Shown: piece after piece, positions 45,947-54,416 of the stretch
Layout: the number at the start of each line of letters is the position of its first letter
Numbering within the stretch: the stretch's first letter is position 1
Origin: Methylocystis echinoides
GTDB taxonomy: Bacteria > Pseudomonadota > Alphaproteobacteria > Rhizobiales > Beijerinckiaceae
Length of the DNA: 64,000 bases
Assembly: GCF_027923385.1 (NCBI RefSeq)
Contig: NZ_BSEC01000001.1
Span: forward strand, 3,322,001 to 3,386,000
Reading direction: 5' to 3'
Translations under genes and position numbers: made by a program
The notes under the pieces: generated by a model
The model's input: the letters and a program-made list of their open reading frames with translations, nothing else
Databases searched by the model: none
Told to the model about the DNA's origin: nothing

Positions 45947-46945
45947 TTATCGTGCCGGCTGCGCGCCATCGCGCAACTGGTGGAGTGAGTCGCCGGAACG
46001 GCTCATCTTGCCTGCGAGGTCGAGCAGGTTTTTCAATGCGGCGCTGCGATTGAACGGCGACCAGACGGCGGTAAAAGCGACCGGTTCTGGCTCGTCGGCG
46101 AACGGCAGAAAGACCACGCCGGACGTTTGCAGTAGCGCCGTGGCCGCCCCGACGATGGTAATGCCGAAGCCCTGTCCGACCATGGATAACAGGGTGCCGC
46201 GCCCCACGTCAAAACGCAGGATCGACGGCGCGGGCCAGCGCCCGGCAAGGCGCAGGACGATATGGTCGTGGACCTGCGGGCCGGTGCCGCCATGACGAAC
46301 AAGGAAGGTCTCGCCGACCAGATCGGCCCAACTGATTGCCGGCTGTCCGGCGAGGCGATGCCTATCCGGCAACACGGCAACCAGTGGTTCGGTCCAGATC
46401 GGCCGGGTATGGCAGTCGGGTAGCTCGGGGGTGCCAGCGATGAACACCACATCAAGCCGGTCGGCGCGAAGCTGCATTACCGCATCGCGGGCTGTGCCTT
46501 CGGTGATTTCGACCTCAATGCCGGGATGATCCTCCCTATACTGACGGATCAACTCCGCGAGGAAGCTGCGGGGGATCAGGGCATGGATGCCGATACGCAG
46601 GCGACCACATTCCCCCGATGCCGTCATGCCGGCGGTCTTTACAGCATGGTCGAGTTGATCGACGCCCGACGCCACATGCTCGATGAAGTGGCGTCCGGCT
46701 TCGGTTAGCCTGACACCGCGAGCATGTCGCTCGAACAGGAGGATGCCAAGGTCATCTTCCAGCGCCTTTACCCTCGCGCTGACGCTGGATTGCGCAACGC
46801 CGAGTGCATTGGCAGCGTGGCGGAAGTTGAGATATTCGGCGACGGCGAGCGTCTGGATCAATGACGCGAGGGGGATGCGCGACCCTAGATAAGACGGCAC
46901 TCCCCGTTGGCGATCAACCATCCTTGCCAATGGTCGCCGCCGCAT
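45947..46945 (-). CDS. LysR-family transcriptional regulator
   Basis: A 332-aa protein. The HTH is SLIQTLAVAEYLNFRHAANA followed by LGVAQSSVSARVKALEDDLG, then the dimerisation helix and a substrate-binding domain (ILRFDVGRGTLLSMVGQGFG). GAGGA precedes the ATG at 46945. A decayed relative lies at 59743-60340. It follows the ECF sigma gene by 12 bp. The effector is unknown. Confidence 0.88.
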   Translation of the reverse strand: MRRRPLARMVDRQRGVPSYLGSRIPLASLIQTLAVAEYLNFRHAANALGVAQSSVSARVKALEDDLGILLFERHARGVRLTEAGRHFIEHVASGVDQLDHAVKTAGMTASGECGRLRIGIHALIPRSFLAELIRQYREDHPGIEVEITEGTARDAVMQLRADRLDVVFIAGTPELPDCHTRPIWTEPLVAVLPDRHRLAGQPAISWADLVGETFLVRHGGTGPQVHDHIVLRLAGRWPAPSILRFDVGRGTLLSMVGQGFGITIVGAATALLQTSGVVFLPFADEPEPVAFTAVWSPFNRSAALKNLLDLAGKMSRSGDSLHQLRDGAQPAR

Positions 46946-46957
46946 CGGTCGTCCTCG

Positions 46958-47830
46958 CTATTGCACCGAAACGCCGTCCAAGTGCTGCAACTTGTCCGGG
47001 TTTCTGGTGATGTAGATGGCGACGATCTTGTCTTCCGTGATCTGTAACGCTGTGGTCTGGACGATCCCTCCGCCTTCGATGGAGATAAAACCGGGAAGCC
47101 CGTCGATCACCGCATAACGGATGAGAAGCGACGGCGACTGGTGGAACTCCTGCGCAAGCTGGACATGCCGTGCCATGACCTCGGCGATGCCGATCAGCGG
47201 ACGTAGCGATGCCGGCACTTTGCCGCCGCCATCCGTGGAGGCCGTCACGTCTTCGGCCAGAAGCGCGCGCAGCGCGCCCATGTCGCCATTGCGCGATGCG
47301 GCAAAGAACGCGGCAGCAATTTCCAGCCCATGTTCCTTCGTCACCGCGAAGCGCGGTCGGGCGGCTCGGACATGCTCCCGCGCCCGGCTGGCGAGCTTTC
47401 GGCACGCCGCCGATTCACGGCCGATGGCGCTGGCTACGTCATCGAAGCCCATGCCGAAAATGTCATGAAGCAGGAAGGCGGCGCGCTCCAGTGGCGACAG
47501 CCGTTCCAGCGCGATCATCAGCGGAAGCGTGATGTCGTCGCTCGCGTCCGGCTCCCCGTCCTCGAATATGGGTTCGGGGAGCCATGGCCCGATATAGGTC
47601 TCGCGCCTGCGCCGTGCTGTTTTCAGCTCATTGAGGCAAAGGCGCGTAACGATGGTGCGCAGTAGGGCCGCTGGCTGGCGAACCGCCTCGCGGTCGGTAG
47701 CCTGCCAGCGGACATAGGCGTCCTGAACGACATCCTCGGCATCCGCCACCGAGCCAAGCATCCGATAGGCCAGACACATGAGGCGAGGCCGCAATTCGGA
47801 GAATATCGGATCGGATTGAATGTCGTGCAT
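46958..47830 (-). CDS. ECF41-type sigma factor (SigJ-like) with SnoaL-like C-terminus
   Basis: A 290-aa protein. Sigma-2 (LMCLAYRMLGSVADAEDVVQD) and sigma-4 (LSPLERAAFLLHDIFGMGFDDVA) regions are followed by a ~110-aa NTF2/SnoaL-like domain with the DGGGK motif known from ECF41. That domain controls activity without a separate anti-sigma factor. ECF41 genes usually sit beside an oxidoreductase or monooxygenase-like partner; here the upstream ABM gene takes that place. Confidence 0.88.
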   Translation of the reverse strand: MHDIQSDPIFSELRPRLMCLAYRMLGSVADAEDVVQDAYVRWQATDREAVRQPAALLRTIVTRLCLNELKTARRRRETYIGPWLPEPIFEDGEPDASDDITLPLMIALERLSPLERAAFLLHDIFGMGFDDVASAIGRESAACRKLASRAREHVRAARPRFAVTKEHGLEIAAAFFAASRNGDMGALRALLAEDVTASTDGGGKVPASLRPLIGIAEVMARHVQLAQEFHQSPSLLIRYAVIDGLPGFISIEGGGIVQTTALQITEDKIVAIYITRNPDKLQHLDGVSVQ

Positions 47831-47855
47831 TTCGCTAGCGCCTCCCCCTGTTTCT

Positions 47856-48194
47856 CTATCCGGCGTGGACCGCGTTGACTTTATAGAGGCTCGGCGCGAC
47901 GGACTTTGCCAGCCCGGCGAACTGTTTGAGCTGTTCTTGCGTCTCCGGTTTCTTCATGAAGGTCTCGAAGTGCTCCTTCGATGCCCATTGGGCATAGTTC
48001 ACCACCTTGCTGCCATCGAGGCTGCTGTGAACGCAGACCGAGATGAAGCCGGGTTGATGCCTGATCGTGCTTTCTGTGGTTTCCGAAAGGGCCTTCGCCA
48101 AATCGGCCTGCTTCTCCGGCTCGACTTCATAGACGTTAATAAGGGTCAGGCATGTGACCTGAGGGTCAATCGTTGCGGTATTCTTGCTCGTCAT
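47856..48194 (-). CDS. Antibiotic biosynthesis monooxygenase (ABM) family protein
   Basis: A 112-aa protein starting MTSKNTATIDPQVTCLTLIN. AGGAG lies 5 bp before the ATG. The ferredoxin-like ABM fold is clear: TLINVYEVEPEKQADLAKAL and GFISVCVHSSLDGSKVVNYA. Such proteins oxidise or bind small aromatic compounds. It is likely the target partner of the ECF41 sigma factor downstream. Confidence 0.8.
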   Translation of the reverse strand: MTSKNTATIDPQVTCLTLINVYEVEPEKQADLAKALSETTESTIRHQPGFISVCVHSSLDGSKVVNYAQWASKEHFETFMKKPETQEQLKQFAGLAKSVAPSLYKVNAVHAG

Positions 48195-48388
48195 CGTTGT
48201 CTCCTTTGCGATGTAGCCGCGAAGAGCATGACAACCAGACCCCCCGGATTGTGACATGGTTCAATCATCAAGTGGCCGGAGGCATCGCCTTGCAGTCCCT
48301 CTCCAGCCATCGGGATACCGAACCTCCTGTCACGGCCCGCGCATCTACTGCCGCTCCAATGCCGCCCGCCGCCGCATCGCTGCGCGTT

Positions 48389-48772
48389 TCAGGCGACGTT
48401 GGTGGTGTCGGTGGCGCAGACGCGCAGCCGGTGCCCGTCCGGATCGGCCGCGACGAATGTGTAGCCGAAATCCAGCATGGTCGGTTCGAGCACCATACCG
48501 ATGCCCTTTGCTTTCCATTCGCGATAGAGGTCGTCCACCTCGGCGTTTGTCGCGTAGCTCATAGAAATCTCGAACCCGCCGAAGGCCGGTTGCGGCTTGG
48601 GGTCGATGGCGTGCTTAGACTGCAATCCGACCGTAAAGCTCTCCGTCAGGGCAAAGACCGAGAAGTCTTGGAAGGTCTCGATGGGATCAGCGTTCAGGAT
48701 CGCCTTGTAGAAGGCCGTGCTGGCATCGACGTCATCAACATAAAGAATGAGGCTGCTTGGGCGGAAAGTCAT
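48389..48772 (-). CDS. VOC-superfamily (glyoxalase-like) protein
   Basis: A 127-aa protein with the beta-alpha-beta-beta-beta halves of the VOC fold: SLILYVDDVDASTAFYKAIL and GYTFVAADPDGHRLRVCATD. Metal ligands of a glyoxalase I site are not clearly conserved, so it may be a bleomycin-resistance-like binding protein. Divergent from the YafY-type regulator; the 113-bp gap probably holds both promoters. Confidence 0.8.
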   Translation of the reverse strand: MTFRPSSLILYVDDVDASTAFYKAILNADPIETFQDFSVFALTESFTVGLQSKHAIDPKPQPAFGGFEISMSYATNAEVDDLYREWKAKGIGMVLEPTMLDFGYTFVAADPDGHRLRVCATDTTNVA

Positions 48773-48885
48773 CGGTTGTCCTGATCTGCTTCGGAGGATG
48801 CGCCTGCCTCGTGGCAGACGGGCTATGGAGCCGCACAGGAATATGGATTACCCTTACTGACAAAAATCGGCAGTAGGACGGTTCC

Positions 48886-49590
48886 ATGGCACGCAGCGAC
48901 CGGCTTTTGCGCCTGCTTCAAGCTCTACGCTCGTTGCCTTCGCCCGTTACGGCGGAGCGGCTCGCCGAGGAAATGGTCGTTTCCATTCGCACCATCTATC
49001 GCGACATTGAAACCCTGCGCGCAGCGGGTGCCACCATCGACGGCGAAACCGGGTTCGGCTATCGGCTGGTCGAGGACATGGCCCTGCCGCCGCAGACCTT
49101 CACTCGCACCGAGATCGAGGCGTTGGTGCTTGGTCTCGGCGAAGTCAAACATGCCGGCGACGGGGAACTCGCTCGGGCTGCCGAAACCGCCTTTGCGAAG
49201 ATCACCGCCACACTGCCCGACCGACTGCAATTGCAGGCCGCCCATGCAATCAATCGCATCTACAAGCCCTCGCCGCCGCCTGAACCTGCCGTGGACATGG
49301 CATTTCTACGCCGGGCGTGTTGGGAGGAACAGATGCTGAGGATCGTCTATGTCGATGGTGAAGGGCAGCGAACGGAGCGGGAAGTCTGGCCGCTCGCCAT
49401 CGTCTATCTGGAACGGGCGCTGATCCTACTGGCTCGATGCTGCGAGCGCCAAGCCTTCCGCCGATTCAGGATCGACCGTATTGCCGAGGCGACCGCAACT
49501 AATCAGAGCTTCCGGCCGCATAGGGTTCCTCTGTTGCGAGAGTTCGTTGCGCAAATGATCGAGGAAGAAGAAATGCGAAGTGCCATATGA
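48886..49590 (+). CDS. YafY-type HTH-WYL transcriptional regulator
   Basis: A 234-aa protein. HTH_11 at residues 1-60 (LPSPVTAERLAEEMVVSIRT, YRDIETLRAAGATIDGE) and a WYL domain at about 135-215 (EEQMLRIVYVDGEGQRTERE, WPLAIVYLERALILLAR). WYL domains sense ligands. It is the only rightward gene between traG and the relaxase and probably regulates the divergent VOC gene. Confidence 0.88.
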   Translation: MARSDRLLRLLQALRSLPSPVTAERLAEEMVVSIRTIYRDIETLRAAGATIDGETGFGYRLVEDMALPPQTFTRTEIEALVLGLGEVKHAGDGELARAAETAFAKITATLPDRLQLQAAHAINRIYKPSPPPEPAVDMAFLRRACWEEQMLRIVYVDGEGQRTEREVWPLAIVYLERALILLARCCERQAFRRFRIDRIAEATATNQSFRPHRVPLLREFVAQMIEEEEMRSAI

Positions 49591-49622
49591 GCATTATCGC
49601 AGGGCAATCGCGAATGAAGGGG

Positions 49623-51677
49623 TTACAGCCCTAACCCCCTCTGCCGGCCCAACTGCCATGACACCGATCCTCCCTGCACGACGCCCATGACCTCGCGGCC
49701 GAGCTGGCGGTCGATGACCGGCCGCCACGGGACTAAGGTAAATTCATGGGACTGCTCGACCACGGCGAACTTGCCGCTCGATAGCTGCACGGTGCCGGTG
49801 AACTTGCCGCTGACGTTCTCGCCATCCGTGGCGGCGCGGAACGGCAGGCCCTTGCTCTCGGCCATCTCCGCGCCGACGCGAGCAACCTCGCGCTCGCGCA
49901 AGGTGGCGAGAAGGCTGCGCCGATAGAAGATGCGGCCGTTCCGCGCTCGGGTGGCGTCGCCCTGTTCGATGTGATGCTCGCGGCGCTGGTCCATGGCGTC
50001 GCGCACCTGCTGGCCGAAGCCGGTCGGCGCAAGGTCGGCCGTTTCGCCATGGACCAATCGCCGGTCCAGCCATGTCGCGCCATCCGAACTGGTCTGCCTT
50101 TGCAGATCGACCGGGGAAAGGACGCGCACGCTGGTCTGCCGGTCTCGGCCGGCATCGTAGTCGGCGGCGCGGCTGACCAGATCATCGGGGATGCGCCATT
50201 GGTTGGCGTCAATCCTCTCGACGATCCCGGCCCGGCGCAGCGCCTCCAGCCGGCGCACATGGGCATCGACATAGCCCTCATAGTCGCCGCCCGGAACCCG
50301 ACCCTCGAATTTCGCCTGCTCCAGATGGCGGCTCGGGCGATAAATGCCGTCCTCGGCGATAGACGTGATGGTGCGGTCGGACGGCCGGGCTGCCGCTTCG
50401 GCCGGGCCGATCTCTATGATACTGCCAATGCGGGCATCCTCCAGCCGCTCGGGCGCGATGCCGGCGATGTGGTGCGTCCGCCCGTCGATCCCGTCCACTA
50501 CGATTGTCAGGTTCTCACCCAGCTCGTCGGACAGGTGCTTGTCCACGACGCGGCCAAAGATCGGCGTCTCGGGCACTCCGTCATGGATTTGGAAACTCAT
50601 GGGGTCGCGTTCGCCGCCCTGCGGGCCGAGCGCCTTTTGCATGGTGCGGATAATATCGCCGCGCTCGCCCAACTCGCGCAGGGCCGGTTCCATGTCCTTG
50701 CTCAACTCCCAAACGCCGGGCGCGTGCTCGGTCGCCAGCCCCATCTTCTCCAGCTTGCCGAGGCGGCGCAGACGCAGCGTCCGCTCGAACTGCCGCCTCG
50801 GCGCTGCCGGTTCATGGCGCAGGTCGAGGAAGCGGGCGTCGGCTTCCTCGGTCATGGCGCTGTCGATCCGGGTAAAACGGTCTTGGTCGATTTCGGCCGA
50901 CAGTTTGCGGGTCTTCTCGATCTCGGTCACGGGGCCGAGTTCCAGACTGGCAAGCTCGCTGGCCCGCTCGCGCAGGCCAGCGGAGAGATAGTCGCCGTTG
51001 ATGACTAGATCCCCGCCCGTGTCGTCGCGGCCGTTGACGATGATATGCACATGGGGATGGCCGGTGTTGTAGTGGTTCACCGCAACCCAATCGAGTTTCG
51101 TGCCGAGGTCCGCTTCCACCTGTTTCATGAAATCGCGGGTGTAGGCTGTGAGGTCCGACAGCTCCGCGCCGTCCTCGGGCGAGACGATGAATCTGAACTG
51201 GTGGCGGTCGTCCTTGCCGCGATCAAGGAAGGCGTCGCCATCGGCGCGGTCCTCGTTCGCCGAATAGAGCCGGCCGCGCTCGCCGTCGCGTGACGTGCCG
51301 TCGCGCTGGACATAGCGCAGATGCGCGCGGGCGCGTCCGCCCTTCCACGCAGCCCGGACGCTGCGCTGCTTGACGATCACGCGGCGGCTGACGGGCTGGC
51401 GATGATGCCATTGGCCGGAGATGTTGCGGGCGCGCACGAAGCTCGCGCCCCGGCCGCGCTTCACGCCCTTGCCGCTGGCGACCACGGCACGGGAACGGCC
51501 CGGCGATGACGGGCGGGCGGATGACGGCATGGAAGGATCACGGGAGGCCGCTGCCTGATGCTGGCGGGTGATCTTCTTGACCTGCGTGAAAAAGCTCTTG
51601 GTCTTGCCGGCCTTGGGCGTATCGTATCGGATGCGGCCGGGCCTCGGCCGGAAGCGGTTTTCGTCGTCGGCGCTCAC
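49623..51677 (-). CDS. Conjugative relaxase (VirD2-like, DUF3363)
   Basis: A 684-aa protein. The relaxase domain (about residues 100-260) has the metal-binding motif HPHVHIIVNGRD, and DAFLDRGKDDRHQFRFIVSP. The C-terminal half is DUF3363. It would nick oriT and stay bound to the transferred strand. The basic N-terminus (RPSSPGRSRAVVASGKGVKR) may bind DNA. The 313 bp before it contain repeats suitable for oriT. Confidence 0.92.
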   Translation of the reverse strand: MSADDENRFRPRPGRIRYDTPKAGKTKSFFTQVKKITRQHQAAASRDPSMPSSARPSSPGRSRAVVASGKGVKRGRGASFVRARNISGQWHHRQPVSRRVIVKQRSVRAAWKGGRARAHLRYVQRDGTSRDGERGRLYSANEDRADGDAFLDRGKDDRHQFRFIVSPEDGAELSDLTAYTRDFMKQVEADLGTKLDWVAVNHYNTGHPHVHIIVNGRDDTGGDLVINGDYLSAGLRERASELASLELGPVTEIEKTRKLSAEIDQDRFTRIDSAMTEEADARFLDLRHEPAAPRRQFERTLRLRRLGKLEKMGLATEHAPGVWELSKDMEPALRELGERGDIIRTMQKALGPQGGERDPMSFQIHDGVPETPIFGRVVDKHLSDELGENLTIVVDGIDGRTHHIAGIAPERLEDARIGSIIEIGPAEAAARPSDRTITSIAEDGIYRPSRHLEQAKFEGRVPGGDYEGYVDAHVRRLEALRRAGIVERIDANQWRIPDDLVSRAADYDAGRDRQTSVRVLSPVDLQRQTSSDGATWLDRRLVHGETADLAPTGFGQQVRDAMDQRREHHIEQGDATRARNGRIFYRRSLLATLREREVARVGAEMAESKGLPFRAATDGENVSGKFTGTVQLSSGKFAVVEQSHEFTLVPWRPVIDRQLGREVMGVVQGGSVSWQLGRQRGLGL

Positions 51678-51990
51678 GGGCGCAGCTCCGACCGAAATCG
51701 CCGGAAAACGGGCAATCTGCGCCTATGGTGCCGCTCGAAATCCTGCAAAGCCAAGGCTTTGCGCAAAATCGCGGCACGCGGCCCCTCAAAACCATGGTGC
51801 CGGAACCGGCCACCTAACCAGTGTGCAGACAACAATAATTTCCAGAAGCGGCCCGACATGGTGCCGTCTTCTTTAATCTTGCCCTCCGCCCTTTCTGTCT
51901 TTTCTGCCCCTCCTGCCGGGAACTTTGCCGGGCGCAAACCTGCCCGACCGGATGCTGAAACCAGCGCCGCCGAGCGCGGGAACGCCGCCC
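51678..51990. other. Candidate oriT region upstream of the relaxase
   Basis: The gap holds a perfect inverted repeat GCAAAGCC-AA-GGCTTTGC (51745-51762) overlapping the palindrome TTTGCGCAAA (51758-51767). Three direct copies of ATGGTGCCG lie at 51725, 51794 and 51858. TGCGCCTATG followed by GTGCCGC at 51718-51734 repeats the core and half-site of the 65-bp repeat, 41 bp before the relaxase ATG. Position next to the relaxase gene fits an oriT; no nic site could be assigned. Confidence 0.4.
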
Positions 51991-52923
51991 TCATGGCGTT
52001 CCCCCGTCGCTGGCGCTCGCCACGAAAATGCTGCCGTCCTGCGGCTGCGCACGGGCGGGGTCGCGCGCCGGAACGGCAGCGCGGCCGTCGCCTGTTTGCG
52101 TCTCGGACGGCGGCGCGGCGGCAGCTCGCGTGTCGGCTGGACGCATGACGAACAGCGGTGCCTCGCGCCAGTCGGGCGGCGGTGCCGGTGGTTGCAACGG
52201 CGCATCCGATGGAGCCGCGCCGCCAAGGATCGGGGCGAGCGCGGCGACATAGGCGCGTGTCTCGGCGGGAAGCGCGCGGCCCGTCGCGCGGTGCTCGTCG
52301 TAGCGGCCGGGACCGGCGTTGTAGGCCGCCAGCATCGCCGCGACATTGCCGTAACGGTCGAACATCTCGCGCAGATAGGCCGTGCCAGCGAGGATATTGT
52401 CGCGTGGGTCACAGGGATCGCGCCCGAGGCCATGGCGGACGCGCAGGCCCGCCCATGTGTCGGGCATAACCTGCATCAATCCCATCGCCCCGGCCGACGA
52501 AATCGCGCGCACGTCGCCCGCGCTCTCGGCGCGCAGCACTGCACGAATCCAGTGCTCGGGGATGCCGAACCGCTGCGACGCCTCGACGATATACGCCGCA
52601 TAAGGATGGGCGGCGGCCGGGCGCTCGACCGACGCGGATTGCGCGACAGCGACGCCCGATCCGATGCAGACGGAAAGCGCACCGGCCAGCAGCATGACGG
52701 CATAATGCCATGCTGCCCTGTCTCCGCGACGACGCCAGCCTGCCAGCGTGCTCGCTGCGGTCAAGGGCAAGGCGCAAGCGCCGGCCGATGGCCGCCCCTG
52801 ACCTTCGCTGCGCGCGCCGGCCGTCTGGTCGCCGAGCGGGACGAAGGGATGAGACGGCTTTCCCGCGAACAAAGGGATGCCGATCTTTGACCGGATGGCG
52901 GGCCGGACGCGCGCGGCCTTCAT
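51991..52923 (-). CDS. Lytic transglycosylase of the conjugation system
   Basis: A 310-aa protein starting MKAARVRPAIRSKIGIPLFA. A membrane/signal helix lies near residue 80 (AVMLLAGALSVCIGSGVAV). The SLT domain has the catalytic Glu in VLRAESAGD, then GAMGLMQVMPDTW and AAYNAGPGRY. A Pro-rich tail follows. It opens the cell wall for the mating channel, like VirB1. ATGA overlap with DUF736. Confidence 0.88.
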   Translation of the reverse strand: MKAARVRPAIRSKIGIPLFAGKPSHPFVPLGDQTAGARSEGQGRPSAGACALPLTAASTLAGWRRRGDRAAWHYAVMLLAGALSVCIGSGVAVAQSASVERPAAAHPYAAYIVEASQRFGIPEHWIRAVLRAESAGDVRAISSAGAMGLMQVMPDTWAGLRVRHGLGRDPCDPRDNILAGTAYLREMFDRYGNVAAMLAAYNAGPGRYDEHRATGRALPAETRAYVAALAPILGGAAPSDAPLQPPAPPPDWREAPLFVMRPADTRAAAAPPSETQTGDGRAAVPARDPARAQPQDGSIFVASASDGGTP

Positions 52924-53255
52924 TCCTCGTCCTCGACTTTCCGGGGGTGCTTCCAACGCAGCGTCCAGACCGAAGGATCGTCGTTGGACTGGAACAGTTT
53001 GGCGCGGATCGGGAACGGGAAGATCGGTCCCTCCAACCGCATCGACACAAACTCGCCAGCGTTCTCGCTGGAGTCTTTCCATGCGGGGCCGGCGTCCGGG
53101 CCGTCCTCGCTATCGAGGCGCAGGCGATAGTCGGGCGCGTTCTTCACGTCGCTCGGCTTGGCCGGGACGATGAACAGCTTTTCGTGGAGGCCGAACGAAT
53201 GAAGCTCTCCCGCATAGCCGGTTTCGGTGCGGGTGAAGGTGCCTATCTCTGCCAT
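52920..53255 (-). CDS. DUF736 family protein
   Basis: A 111-aa protein starting MAEIGTFTRTETGYAGELHS. The family opening is followed by LRLDSEDGPDAGPAWKDSSE and NDDPSVWTLRWKHPR. DUF736 genes are constant members of alphaproteobacterial ICE transfer operons; function unknown. The Met at residue 20 of the longer frame was chosen because it matches the family and has a GGAGA before it. Confidence 0.85.
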   Translation of the reverse strand: MAEIGTFTRTETGYAGELHSFGLHEKLFIVPAKPSDVKNAPDYRLRLDSEDGPDAGPAWKDSSENAGEFVSMRLEGPIFPFPIRAKLFQSNDDPSVWTLRWKHPRKVEDEE

Positions 53256-53290
53256 GGGAATCTCCTGCGGTTGGTTTTCGGGGGGTGGTT

Positions 53291-53836
53291 TCAGTGCGTC
53301 GGCGCGCGCCACTCGTAGCGGCCGACGCCTTCCTCATCGGTCCAGAGCGGGACCGCTCGGCCGATGACGGAAGCTGCGGGGATGGGTCCGAAATACCGGC
53401 CGTCGAGGCTGTCGCGGACTTCCCAATTCATGAGGAAAAGCTGGTCGTCGCCGATGACGCGGCAGCCCTGCCAGATGGGAAGATCGCGGCCGAGGCTATC
53501 GCGCGCCAGCGCCTCGCCCATCTCGATCCCGTTCACCGTGATCGTGCGGCCGGTGCGGCAAACCCGCTGTCCCGGCAGGCCGAGCACGCGCTTCAACAGC
53601 GGCACGCCTTGCGCGATATAGCCGCGCTCGACCATGAAGCCGGCAAGCGGTTCGGGCGGCATGATGGCGACCAACTCGGGAACGTCGATCCGGTCGGCCG
53701 GCTCGACGGTGTAGAACCCGACCGGCGCGCTGGCCGTGGCGTTCCAGATGAGTTTCGTCGGCGTCTGGACCGCGCTCGCGGCGGCGATGCCGATGACGGC
53801 GAGCGCCGTCACCGCGAGGGTTCGGCGGCGCGTCAT
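53291..53836 (-). CDS. traF: S26/TraF-type signal peptidase
   Basis: A 181-aa protein starting MTRRRTLAVTALAVIGIAAA. One N-terminal anchor. The catalytic Ser lies in ATASAPVGFYTV and the Lys in PLLKRVLGLPGQRV. TraF peptidases mature or cyclise the TrbC pilin. The ATG overlaps the DUF2840 stop by 4 bp. Confidence 0.92.
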   Translation of the reverse strand: MTRRRTLAVTALAVIGIAAASAVQTPTKLIWNATASAPVGFYTVEPADRIDVPELVAIMPPEPLAGFMVERGYIAQGVPLLKRVLGLPGQRVCRTGRTITVNGIEMGEALARDSLGRDLPIWQGCRVIGDDQLFLMNWEVRDSLDGRYFGPIPAASVIGRAVPLWTDEEGVGRYEWRAPTH

Positions 53837-54351
53837 GGCTCGATCCTTCGGCGGTGAAGCCACGCGGCATGTCGCTCGGGCGTGTAAGCGTGCGGCTCCA
53901 GATTGGCGGTCAAACGGTTGTGGACATGCCGCCAGTGCTCCGGCGAGGCGTCGGCCGGATCGAGGCCCAGCGATTCCACGGCGTCGATGGCGGCAAGAGC
54001 GCGCTGCACCTTGGGCCAGCTATCGAGGCGCAAGAGGATTTCACCGCCGGGGCGGACGAAGGGCAATGTCTGGAACGGCTCGCCGCGACCGATGGCGCGC
54101 ACAATGTCGATGCGCGAAACGACAGTGCCGTGCTCGCCGCTCGCCCATCGGACGAAGGCGAAGACGCTGCCCGGCGAGAAGCCGACGACGCTGCGGCGGC
54201 GGTCGATGATCTGTTCATAGCTCTTGCGGCCGAACCTGATCCAATGCTCGATGCGGCGTTTCTCGAAAGTCAGCTCGACCAATGTGGTGAAGGGCGCAGG
54301 TCCGTCCGGCAGCGGACGGCCGTGCGCGCTGCGATGGGCGCGACGGGTCAT
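53833..54351 (-). CDS. DUF2840 family protein
   Basis: A 172-aa protein with FEKRRIEHWIRFGRKSYEQI and GEHGTVVSRIDIVRAIGRGE, the DUF2840 signature. It is found beside traF in this ICE family; function unknown. The start overlaps the stop of the 22-codon ORF upstream by 3 bp. Confidence 0.85.
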   Translation of the reverse strand: MTRRAHRSAHGRPLPDGPAPFTTLVELTFEKRRIEHWIRFGRKSYEQIIDRRRSVVGFSPGSVFAFVRWASGEHGTVVSRIDIVRAIGRGEPFQTLPFVRPGGEILLRLDSWPKVQRALAAIDAVESLGLDPADASPEHWRHVHNRLTANLEPHAYTPERHAAWLHRRRIEP

Positions 54352-54416
54352 TGTGCGTCTCCGGCGATGTGCTGGTGGGAGTTGCGCGCGTGCGCTGCGT
54401 CAACGGCGGGCGTCAT
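54348..54416 (-). CDS. 22-codon coupled mini-ORF in the usual parA position
   Basis: ATG overlaps the repA stop (CCATGACG) and TGA overlaps the DUF2840 start (CAATGACC). The product would be 22 residues (MTPAVDAAHARNSHQHIAGD plus two). In related ICEs parA usually stands exactly here. Intact overlaps at both ends fit an in-frame internal deletion of parA, or a small ORF kept for translational coupling. Confidence 0.5.
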   Translation of the reverse strand: MTPAVDAAHARNSHQHIAGDAQ

